Shown in pieces: positions 1-5,698 of a DNA stretch of 5,698 nucleotides. The translations under genes were made by a program, and so were the position numbers. The DNA lies in the NCBI GenBank assembly GCA_003230435.1, contig QIDW01000460.1, positions 1 to 5,698 on the forward strand. Reading direction: 5' to 3'. How positions within the stretch are numbered: position 1 is the stretch's first letter; each line of letters begins with the position of its first letter. The stretch is from Acidimicrobiia bacterium. GTDB lineage: Bacteria; Actinomycetota; Acidimicrobiia; Spongiisociales; ZC4RG35. A model generated the notes under the pieces. The model was not told where the DNA came from and searched no databases. It saw only the letters and a program-made list of their open reading frames with translations.

Positions 1-533
1 TCGAAGGGTTACGTGTCGCCTCCCACCGCATGCGCCACGAGGGCGTGGCCGGCGGAGTGGTAGCTGCATCCGGCGACCTGCTGCCGCTGGGAGATGCCAT
101 GTTCGACGCGACAACAAGCTCGGATGTCCTGTGTTGACTGGCCTCCAAACTCTCCGTGCTGAGAGCCACCAGCAGGGTCCTCAAACCGGGCGGGCTGCTC
201 TCGTTCCTGGTGATCGCCGTTGCCAGCGGTCTGTCTGCTGCGGAGACCAACATGGCACTCGACGCCGGGCCCGAACATACTGATGCCGGACCCGGCTACC
301 CGGCTCTCATGGAGGCTGCCGGTTTCGAGGACATCCAGGTGATCGACGTCACCGACGAGTACGTGGCGACACTCACAGCCTGGATTCGCGAGTGGGAAGC
401 AGCTTCCACCGAACTCGAGCAACTCATGGGGATCGACGAGTTCACCGAGCGCCAGAAGCGCCGTCGCCAAGCACTCGCGGCGGCTCGGGACGGTCTGTTA
501 CAGCGCTACCTGATCTCGGCCATAAGCCCGTAA
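1..533 (+). pseudogene. Class I SAM-dependent methyltransferase, C-terminal part, with in-frame TGA
   Basis: The frame is open from the left edge to TGA at 135-137 and continues in the same frame to TAA at 531-533, with methyltransferase-like sequence on both sides. Before the stop is the motif II-like stretch GDLLPLGDAMFDATTSSDVL, and after it comes RVLKPGGLLSF, the usual post-strand-4 'VLKPGG' element. The frame then holds an 'LMEAAGFEDIQV' strand and a charged helical tail ending DGLLQRYLISAISP, as in many actinobacterial class I methyltransferases. The N-terminal SAM-binding motif I lies outside the window. No base is lost or gained, so this is a single nonsense change (a TGG Trp codon would fit), a sequencing error, or recoding. 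Restart at GTG 156 would give a 125-residue fragment without the SAM site, which should be inactive as a methyltransferase. The substrate cannot be inferred. Family identity is fairly sure; pseudogene status is likely but not proven. Confidence 0.7.
138..172 (+). other. Hairpin directly after the in-frame TGA
   Basis: Immediately after the TGA, an outer CTGG (138-141) can pair with CCAG (169-172), and an inner CTCTC (150-154) pairs perfectly with GAGAG (161-165) around the six-base loop CGTGCT (155-160). Position and overall size resemble a bacterial SECIS element, but the loop lacks the E. coli fdhF-like AGGUCU, there are unpaired bases on both arms, and in GC-rich coding DNA such a fold can occur by chance. 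Confidence 0.2.
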
Positions 534-674
534 CCGCCGCATGCCCCGCCCGGATCAGACCCTGCGCCATCTGGTTGCCGGGAACCGTGGCCGGGTGCTT
601 CGTCGTCGAAGATCCGATGGGTTTCTGTGTGATAGGGCATCAAGCTCGCTACGAGTCGAGAGGAATGTGAGACT

Positions 675-680
675 GGAGGT
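675..680 (+). promoter_or_regulatory. Ribosome binding site for the TIMP/NTR-like gene
   Basis: GGAGGT lies nine bases before the ATG at 690. It is a near-perfect Shine-Dalgarno match and supports that start. Confidence 0.75.
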
Positions 681-689
681 CGGAGCGTC

Positions 690-1340
690 ATGTTGATCCG
701 CCGGACCCGCGACACAAGAAGTCGACTCGTGTCCATCCGTCTGCTTGCCGCGCTATTTCTTGCCGCGGTCATGATTCCTCTAGGCGCCACGTCCGCTTCA
801 GCTTCCTGCGCCGAGCCTCCAGATCTCGAGACCGCCTTTGCCGACGCGGATGTGGTGTTCATCGGAGTGGTCGTTGAGTTGAGCAACAACGATCGCACCG
901 CTGTCATGGAGGTCGAGCAGGTGTGGAAGGGACCAGAGTTGCCGGATGTGGTGACGGTTCGGGGAGGGCCAGAAAATCCCAACGTCGCCACGTCGGTCGA
1001 CCGCACATTCGAGAGGGGAACCTATGTGGTATTCCCGGTGAACTCTGCACCACCATTCGAAGACAACGCGTCCCAGCGCACAACACCGGCTCTCGACGCA
1101 ATCAAACCCTCCCTCACCGAGCCACCCGAGGACCCGGACGGGCCTGAACCAGTGGCTACCACCATTGCAGGTGCACCCGCAGAGGTCCCAGCCGTCACCA
1201 CTGCAAACGCAGGGGATACGGCGGTGCCGGAACCCGAGGTGGCTGATGATGTCAGCGTCCTTCCCTGGGTTATTGCTGCTGGTGTCGGGGCGGCCCTCCT
1301 CATTGGCGCCTACGCGCTGAGGCAACGCCGTCCGGGGTGA
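690..1340 (+). CDS. Secreted, C-terminally anchored TIMP/NTR-like domain protein
   Basis: This 216-residue protein has an Arg-rich N-terminus and a hydrophobic segment (about 18-32) ending in the signal peptidase-like site ASA at 36-38. The mature chain would begin SCAEPP, with Cys40 at the position where NTR/TIMP-like domains carry their N-terminal cysteine. The segment ADADVVFIGVVVEL (51-64), a VWKGPELPDVVTVRGG strand pair (79-93) and GTYVVFPV (110-117) match the bacterial tissue-inhibitor-of-metalloprotease-like pattern. A Pro/Thr/Ala/Glu-rich low-complexity linker follows (about 135-185), then one transmembrane helix (190-209) and the basic end RQRRPG. The protein should face outward and be tethered at its C-terminus. 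Cys40 is its only cysteine; the place where relatives often have DNAC reads DNAS (Ser128). Bacterial members have no settled function, and protease inhibition should not be assumed. It runs convergently into the ClC gene with 32 bases between. Confidence 0.75.
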   Translation: MLIRRTRDTRSRLVSIRLLAALFLAAVMIPLGATSASASCAEPPDLETAFADADVVFIGVVVELSNNDRTAVMEVEQVWKGPELPDVVTVRGGPENPNVATSVDRTFERGTYVVFPVNSAPPFEDNASQRTTPALDAIKPSLTEPPEDPDGPEPVATTIAGAPAEVPAVTTANAGDTAVPEPEVADDVSVLPWVIAAGVGAALLIGAYALRQRRPG

Positions 1341-1372
1341 CCCGCGGCGAGCATGGTGAGCGTGGCCCTCTT

Positions 1373-3418
1373 CTAGTCCTCTCCAGTGTCGGCGCTGCCC
1401 GATGAAGCTTTCGGTTCTCCGGCGGTTTCCTCGCCGGGGGGTTCCACTCGCGCCGCCAGACGTTGAACCAGCCGCCCATGCGCCTCCTCCCCGCCGAACG
1501 CTGTGATGGCGTCCCCGGTTCGCAAGACGGTCTCGCCCGCAGCGATCAGGAGATTGTTGCCGCGATGGACCGACACGAGGAGACACCCTTCCGGCCACGG
1601 AATCTCACTGATCTTCCGTCCGTCGGCGATCGAGCCCGGAGGTATCTCGAACTCGACGAATCGAGCTTGGGCGTCGGCTCGGGTTCGGAGACGATCGGCC
1701 ACTCTCCGCTGGCGACTGGAGGCACTGAGCGCCCGGTGGTAGGCATGCACAACATCCTCACGCCGAAACATGCCGACGAGGCGGCTCGGTGAGTCTTCGC
1801 TGACAACGGGAAGGCGTCCGACTCCTAGAGCGGCCATCCGTTCGAGGGCTTCGGAAACCGGCATCTGAGGGGTGACCGTTACCGGATTCGGGGTCATCGC
1901 CTCTGCGACAGTCAGTTGATCTGAGGGCCCCCCGAGTCGGACGATGTCGGACTCCGACACTATTCCGATCAGCTTCTCGTCCTTCACGACGGGAAGCCCG
2001 TGGAGACGATGTCGATGCAGTTGGCCTTGCGCCTCCGCGAGGCTGACGTCAGGCCCAGTCGTCTGCGGTGGCTGACTCGCCACTTCACCCACACGCACGG
2101 TGTCCAGCAGGTCGGTCTCGCCGGACTGGGTTGGGTGGATGCCCTTCCGGGCCAGAGGTGCGGTGTAGGCGCTCAGCGGACGCACCCGCCCTGCCAAGAA
2201 CGTGCTGATCGAAGTGGCGATCATGAGAGGCAACACGAGGCCGTAGTCCCCAGTCGTCTCGAACACGATGAGGATCGCTGTGAGTGGTGCCCGGGCCACG
2301 GCCGCAAAGGTTGCGGACATCCCGACCAGAGCGAACGCGCCTGGCTGGAGCGGTGAGCCCGGCCACCAGGGTGCGACGAGCTGAGCAAAACCGGCCCCTA
2401 CCGTGGCACCGATAAACAAGCTGGGCATGAAGATGCCGCCGGATCCTCTGCCGCCGAGCGTCGCAGACGTGGCGATGGCCTTGAGAATTGCGAGCAACCC
2501 CAAGAGCCACCAGACGTAGGATATTTCTCCCCTCAGGATCTGACCTATGAAGGCTTGCCCGGTTCCGAGCAACTCAGGTCGAAAAAACCCCAAGATGCCG
2601 ACGAGGCCTCCAAGCAGCAACGGTCGGAGCCAACGCTTCAGGCGCACGGGTGCGACTTCGAACCAATCCAGGGATTCGAGGAAAATCCATGCGAAGGCCA
2701 CCGTCAGGAGACCCAAGGCGCCATAGAGAAGCAGCTGAGAGGGATTGTTGAGCGAATACGGCTCGAGACGGAACGTCAACTCCTCTCCAAGGATGCTCCG
2801 GCTTACCACCGCCGCGGTCACCGTTGCAACCACCAACGTTTGCAATTGTTTTACCGAGAATGCCCCAAGGATTACCTCCATGGCGAAGAACACCCCGGCG
2901 ATAGGAGCGTTGAAAGTGGCGGCGATCCCCGCTCCCGCCCCCGCAGCCACGAGAACGCGTATGTCGCTCTCGCCGAGTCGGGCGGTCCGGGCGATCCACG
3001 ATCCCAGCGAAGCACCGATCTGGGCGATCGATCCCTCACGACCAGCCGAGCCGCCCGTGCCGATTGTCAGCGCCGTGGCAATCGTTTTCATCAATGCGAC
3101 GCGAGTCCGGATCATGCCGCCCCGGACGGCGATCGCAGCGATGATGCTTGGGACTCCATGTCCAGCGACCTCGGGCGCGAACTTCGTCGTCACTCTCCAA
3201 GTCAGCCACAGCCCGACCGGAACCGCGATGACTACCCATGCTTGCTCCAGGGGAAAAGTGTCAACGCCGAGCGCAACCACGCGAGCGACCGCCCGAATCG
3301 ATTCGATCAGCACGACGGCGCCGAGGCCGGCGCCGAGGCCAATGATCCCGGCGAGCAGCATCATGCCCGGTGCGCTGCCGGGCCGGAAAAGACGCCTCGA
3401 GCGTTCGATCACACTCAT
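1373..3418 (-). CDS. ClC-type chloride channel/transporter with CBS pair and TrkA_C-like domain
   Basis: This 681-residue protein has three parts. The ClC membrane core (about 18-425) shows GHGVP (86-90) at the GSGIP position, GREGS (126-130) with the gating glutamate Glu128, GGIFMP (327-332) for the GxFxP element, and Tyr418 in AYTAPL, matching the anion-site tyrosine. Two CBS domains follow (about 441-495 and 502-560), with typical HGLPVV and GRLPVV strands. A C-terminal part (about 583-655; EFEIPPGSIADGRKISEI) resembles TrkA_C/RCK_C ligand-binding domains. It should move chloride or a related anion across the plasma membrane, with cytoplasmic domains sensing a nucleotide or other ligand. 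The residue matching the E. coli internal proton glutamate E203 appears to be Val182 (AMEVIL), so it may be a channel or atypical antiporter. The ATG at 3418 has no clear Shine-Dalgarno sequence. The stop is TAG. Fluoride export is less likely because CLC-F proteins usually lack these appended domains. Confidence 0.92.
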   Translation of the reverse strand: MSVIERSRRLFRPGSAPGMMLLAGIIGLGAGLGAVVLIESIRAVARVVALGVDTFPLEQAWVVIAVPVGLWLTWRVTTKFAPEVAGHGVPSIIAAIAVRGGMIRTRVALMKTIATALTIGTGGSAGREGSIAQIGASLGSWIARTARLGESDIRVLVAAGAGAGIAATFNAPIAGVFFAMEVILGAFSVKQLQTLVVATVTAAVVSRSILGEELTFRLEPYSLNNPSQLLLYGALGLLTVAFAWIFLESLDWFEVAPVRLKRWLRPLLLGGLVGILGFFRPELLGTGQAFIGQILRGEISYVWWLLGLLAILKAIATSATLGGRGSGGIFMPSLFIGATVGAGFAQLVAPWWPGSPLQPGAFALVGMSATFAAVARAPLTAILIVFETTGDYGLVLPLMIATSISTFLAGRVRPLSAYTAPLARKGIHPTQSGETDLLDTVRVGEVASQPPQTTGPDVSLAEAQGQLHRHRLHGLPVVKDEKLIGIVSESDIVRLGGPSDQLTVAEAMTPNPVTVTPQMPVSEALERMAALGVGRLPVVSEDSPSRLVGMFRREDVVHAYHRALSASSRQRRVADRLRTRADAQARFVEFEIPPGSIADGRKISEIPWPEGCLLVSVHRGNNLLIAAGETVLRTGDAITAFGGEEAHGRLVQRLAARVEPPGEETAGEPKASSGSADTGED

Positions 3419-3424
3419 GGCGCC

Positions 3425-3430
3425 AGGGTA
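3425..3430 (-). promoter_or_regulatory. Possible -10 element for a leaderless ClC transcript
   Basis: On the minus strand TACCCT lies six bases before the ClC ATG, the spacing expected if transcription starts at or next to the start codon. The absence of a Shine-Dalgarno sequence there agrees with this, and leaderless mRNAs are common in actinobacteria. No convincing -35 box is visible at 16-19 bases, so support is weak. Confidence 0.2.
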
Positions 3431-3557
3431 GGGAGTCGCAGCACCATGGATGTCCTTCGTCGTACCGGCATCAAGATTGTGCCGCGCGAGGACCAGGGCC
3501 TGGTTTTGGGTGAGTCGCTAGGAGCCGATCAACTATGCGCGGGGCAGCCGAGAACGG

Positions 3558-4181
3558 TCACAGTCCTTGTGATGTTCCGACCGAGAAGTGTTCCTCGATC
3601 TTGGAGCGGAGTTGGTCCTCTGACATCTGTCCGGTGATGACCTCGCTCACCAGTCCTTCTGCGTCGATGAACACGGTTGTTGGCATGCCGATCCCGCCGA
3701 ATGCGGCGTAGACGACACCTTGTGGGTCGCGGGCCAGGCGGTAGGTGACGCCGGTCTCACCGGCGAGCTGGGTTGCGAGACCGGGGTCGTCTTGGAGGTT
3801 GACGCCGATGAATGCGACTCGTCCTGCCGCGTCCTGATTGACACGCTCAAAGCCGGGCATTTCGGCGATGCAGAACGGGCACCAGGAGGCCCAGAAGTTC
3901 AACACGATCGGCGTTCCGAGATATTCAGCGAAGGTCACCTGTTCGCCGTCGAAGTCGACCATCTCTACGTTGGGAGCAGGTTCGCCAGCAGAGGCTCGCC
4001 CGTCGGCGAATGCGGCATCTTCTGGAGTCGGTCGTGTCAGGGTCAGTATCACCATCAGTCCGACAACCGCTACGATCACGCCCGCCCACAACAGCCGCCG
4101 TTTGCGTGTGTGTCGCTTCGCTACTTCGACGCTCGCCTCTGGCCGCTTGCTACCGCGCTGCTTATCTCGGGTCTGCGACAA
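3558..4181 (-). CDS. Membrane-anchored TlpA/ResA-type thiol-disulfide oxidoreductase
   Basis: From the TTG start at 4181 this is a 207-residue protein: a short basic cytoplasmic segment, one transmembrane helix (about 30-49; LLWAGVIVAVVGLMVILTL), a short linker and an exported thioredoxin fold. The fold begins GEPAPNVEMVDFDGEQVTF, as in the AhpC/TSA-Redoxin/TlpA group. It then has the active site WCPFC (100-104) in NFWASWCPFCIAEMPGF and the cis-proline loop GMPTTVFID (Pro167). It should act outside the membrane, reducing or exchanging disulfides in client proteins such as apocytochromes, with electrons from CcdA encoded just upstream. The TTG start is chosen because AAGGAG precedes it by six bases. 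The in-frame ATG at 4250 would add 23 residues, lies 89 bases inside ccdA and has no ribosome site. The gene overlaps the ccdA end by 20 bases, implying translational coupling. The stop is TGA. The specific client is unknown. Confidence 0.9.
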   Translation of the reverse strand: MSQTRDKQRGSKRPEASVEVAKRHTRKRRLLWAGVIVAVVGLMVILTLTRPTPEDAAFADGRASAGEPAPNVEMVDFDGEQVTFAEYLGTPIVLNFWASWCPFCIAEMPGFERVNQDAAGRVAFIGVNLQDDPGLATQLAGETGVTYRLARDPQGVVYAAFGGIGMPTTVFIDAEGLVSEVITGQMSEDQLRSKIEEHFSVGTSQGL

Positions 4182-5148
4182 GGCTTTCTCCTTGGTATCC
4201 GTCAGAGCTTTCCTCGGAATCGCCGTCGACTCGGACAGGGGAGCTGTCATGTTTGATGGCGCTGTCTCCTAGGGAGACGTTGCCGGCAGAATTGGTTGGG
4301 GTGATTCTGTTTCGCCCTTTCCAGAGCGACACGGCCACGATTGCGGCTACTGCGAGGCCGGCGACGAACATGATCGGGCGACCGTTACCGGCGGCGAATC
4401 GTTCGATGGCCGCGGTGAAGGTGCCCACGAAGCCGACGATCGGATCCTCGGCGAGAGTCGCTGCCGAACCGAATTTCACTCGGCCCCAGTAATAGGTGAG
4501 GTACAGCCCGGCGACCATCAACATGGTGCCCGTGATCCGGTTCATGTAGGGGAGCATCTTGCGTACCGTCCGCACCAGGCCATCTCTCACCAACGCTGCA
4601 CCTGTGGAGAAGAGGATCAGCATGATCGCCATCCCGAGTCCATACGCCGCGAGCACAGCAAGTGCCGAACCTGGGCCTTGTGTGGCGAGTGACGCTCCGA
4701 CGACAGCGAGGAACACGGGCAAGGTGCAACCGAGCGAGGCAATCCCGTATCCGACCCCAAACACGAACACTGTCTTGGGTGTTCGCGTTTGGCCAGGACG
4801 CACCGGGTTCGCAATCGTCATCGAGATCTTGCGGCCAATAAGGGTTGCCACGCCGATGCCGAGCAAGATCAGGCCTAGTGCGATACCCGCCCACGGGATG
4901 GCACGCACGATCTGGGTGGCGCCATAGGTGATGGGAAGCCCGACGATGCCAAAAACCAGTAGGAACCCGGAAGCGACGAGCAGTCCTGTGACGAGTCCCT
5001 GCGCGGTGCGGCTGCTCGCCGTGGGTAGCTGGTCCTCGTCCGCTCCGACATAGAACCCCAGGTAGGCAGGCAGCATGGCGAAGCCGCACGGATTGATGGT
5101 TGAGAGACCGCCCGCGGCGAGGGCGAGAGTTATCGGGGCGAAATCCAT
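4162..5148 (-). CDS. ccdA: CcdA/DsbD-family thiol-electron transmembrane transporter
   Basis: From ATG 5148 this is a 328-residue membrane protein. The first helix carries INPCGFAMLPAYLGFY (Cys21) and the fourth carries SLGCTLPVFLAVVG (Cys141), the two cysteines that shuttle electrons in CcdA and the DsbD core. Six helices of the family fold lie near residues 3-25, 51-70, 82-104, 126-152, 162-187 and 206-223. An extra hydrophobic segment (about 259-277) and a polar, acidic tail of about 50 residues follow, beyond the usual CcdA length of roughly 220-245 residues. It takes electrons from cytoplasmic thioredoxin and passes them to an outside acceptor, most likely the TlpA-like protein encoded next. 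ATG 5148 is preferred because it puts the first helix at the N-terminus and has GAGGTG upstream; a GTG at 5187 would add 13 residues. The gap to the upstream DUF3179 gene is 82 bases. Confidence 0.9.
   Translation of the reverse strand: MDFAPITLALAAGGLSTINPCGFAMLPAYLGFYVGADEDQLPTASSRTAQGLVTGLLVASGFLLVFGIVGLPITYGATQIVRAIPWAGIALGLILLGIGVATLIGRKISMTIANPVRPGQTRTPKTVFVFGVGYGIASLGCTLPVFLAVVGASLATQGPGSALAVLAAYGLGMAIMLILFSTGAALVRDGLVRTVRKMLPYMNRITGTMLMVAGLYLTYYWGRVKFGSAATLAEDPIVGFVGTFTAAIERFAAGNGRPIMFVAGLAVAAIVAVSLWKGRNRITPTNSAGNVSLGDSAIKHDSSPVRVDGDSEESSDGYQGESLVADPR
4188..4193 (-). promoter_or_regulatory. Ribosome binding site deciding the TTG start of the TlpA-like gene
   Basis: On the minus strand AAGGAG is followed by six bases (AAAGCC) and TTG at 4181-4179. 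The match and spacing are close to ideal, and the site lies inside the last codons of ccdA, as expected for coupled translation. No comparable site precedes the ATG at 4250. Confidence 0.75.
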
Positions 5149-5157
5149 TACGACCCC

Positions 5158-5163
5158 CACCTC
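5158..5163 (-). promoter_or_regulatory. Ribosome binding site for ccdA
   Basis: On the minus strand GAGGTG within a purine-rich run lies nine bases before ATG 5148. It supports that start over the GTG at 5187. Confidence 0.5.
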
Positions 5164-5230
5164 TCCGGAAATCGGTGTTCTGGCCACACTTTGCGGTGTC
5201 CCTTGGCTGCAGGGTTGTGCACCGGGCGGG

Positions 5231-5698
5231 TCATGACGCCTCGATCAGCTCGGTATCGGGGCGGAAGGCGGCCCATGAGAACCAGAAGGTACGGACGAAC
5301 GTGACAGGCTCGAGAGTCGTGCCTGCCAGCGGGCCGCTGACTGCCTCGCCCAAGACGTTCCACGTCGACGATGTCTGGTCATCGACGTACGCCTCGCCGA
5401 CAGCTTCGAATGTGAGGGATTGCCCGTTGACAGTTGAGGCGAATACTCCCACCGTGCCCACATCTCGACCCGCGGCGATGTCACTCGAGTCAAGCGCCGA
5501 CGCTTCGCCCGCCAGCCACAGGATGACAAGCGGTTCACCGTCGAACTCACCGGCAGTAGCCGCAGCAGCCGTGTCGTCGCTGATAGCGTCCAAAGCCCAC
5601 GCGACGGCCTGGTTTGGACCTTCGATGGCGACGATGCGTTGCATTGCCTTGGCTCGGACGTCGATGTCGCCGTTGAACAGGAACGGCTGCCCGTTGGG
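5231..5698 (-). CDS. DUF3179 family protein, C-terminal part (runs off the right edge)
   Basis: The frame is open from the right edge to TGA at 5231, giving 155 visible residues; the start lies outside the window. The visible chain begins PNGQPFLFNGDIDVRAKAMQ, matching the DUF3179 segment that reads like 'PFLF.G..D.R...M.RVV' in relatives. It ends with the family's hallmark WNVLGEAVSGPLAGTTLEPV followed by FWFSWAAFRPDTELI. The methionine at 5644 is internal, because clear family sequence precedes it. DUF3179 proteins are typically exported and have no established biochemical role. Many carry a CPLC cysteine motif in the middle of the domain; at the matching place this protein reads VILWLAGEASALDSS, and the visible part has no cysteine at all. 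It lies 82 bases upstream of ccdA in the same orientation, so all three genes may share one transcript. Family assignment rests on recalled motifs. Confidence 0.8.
   Translation of the reverse strand, partial: PNGQPFLFNGDIDVRAKAMQRIVAIEGPNQAVAWALDAISDDTAAAATAGEFDGEPLVILWLAGEASALDSSDIAAGRDVGTVGVFASTVNGQSLTFEAVGEAYVDDQTSSTWNVLGEAVSGPLAGTTLEPVTFVRTFWFSWAAFRPDTELIEAS

Noticed and set aside
135..137. TGA reassigned to a sense codon genome-wide
   Set aside because: TGA ends the TIMP-like, thioredoxin and DUF3179 genes at sensible places and no other gene here has an internal TGA.
598..611. CTTCG-TCGT-CGAAG hairpin in the gap before the TIMP-like gene
   Set aside because: A five-base stem with no T tract or known regulator pattern. 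The 534-689 gap otherwise shows no convincing promoter or riboswitch.
1332..1347. CCGGGG-TGA-CCC(G)CGG hairpin with the TIMP-like gene's stop codon in its loop
   Set aside because: Short, bulged stem without a T tract; not enough to call a terminator between the convergent genes.
798..1598. A 266-codon minus-strand open frame across the TIMP-like gene and the ClC end
   Set aside because: It overlaps two better-supported genes and its translation is rich in Arg, Gly and Cys with no recognisable motif.
3492..3507. ACCAG-GGC-CTGGT hairpin followed by TTTT, terminator-like on the + strand
   Set aside because: No + strand gene ends before it, and on the minus strand, where the genes run, there is no T tract after the stem. 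The stem is only five base pairs.
2555..3637. A 360-codon open frame on the + strand opposite the ClC gene
   Set aside because: It lies almost wholly antisense to a clear ClC gene, its translation is a low-hydrophobicity mix of Arg, Asp, His, Pro and Gln typical of GC-rich shadows, and no domain is recognisable.

Overview
The window is GC-rich, densely coded DNA with strong G/C third-position preference. Proline/threonine-rich linkers in a secreted protein, non-ATG starts and the protein families present suggest a high-GC actinobacterium. An Acidimicrobiia-type lineage is my guess from sequence style only; no rRNA or taxonomic marker is present. TGA acts as a normal stop in at least three genes here (ends at 1340, 3558 and 5231), so the standard bacterial code applies.

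Layout. (1) At the left edge, on the + strand, is the C-terminal part of a class I SAM-dependent methyltransferase (1-533), interrupted by an in-frame TGA at 135-137. (2) 690-1340 (+) encodes a secreted, C-terminally membrane-anchored protein with a TIMP/NTR-like N-terminal domain. (3) Convergent to it, 1373-3418 (-) encodes a ClC-type chloride channel/transporter carrying two CBS domains and a C-terminal TrkA_C/RCK_C-like domain. (4) Upstream of that on the minus strand is a gene cluster read from right to left: the C-terminal part of a DUF3179 protein (5231 to beyond 5698), a CcdA/DsbD-type thiol-electron transmembrane protein (4162-5148) and a membrane-anchored TlpA/ResA-type thioredoxin (3558-4181). 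ccdA and the thioredoxin gene overlap.

How the genes may work together. CcdA carries reducing equivalents from cytoplasmic thioredoxin across the membrane. The anchored TlpA-like protein (WCPFC active site) is its natural receiver and would reduce thiols outside the membrane. The DUF3179 gene upstream has the same orientation and may belong to the same transcription unit, which suggests an extracytoplasmic role linked to redox, but its function is unknown. The ClC gene has a 139-bp gap before it and may have its own, possibly leaderless, promoter.

The most notable points are the in-frame TGA in the methyltransferase followed directly by a hairpin, the DUF3179-CcdA-TlpA gene order, the ClC transporter lacking the usual internal proton glutamate, and a well-supported TTG start for the thioredoxin inside the ccdA coding region. 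I found no CRISPR array, tRNA, rRNA, insertion sequence or clear mobile element.
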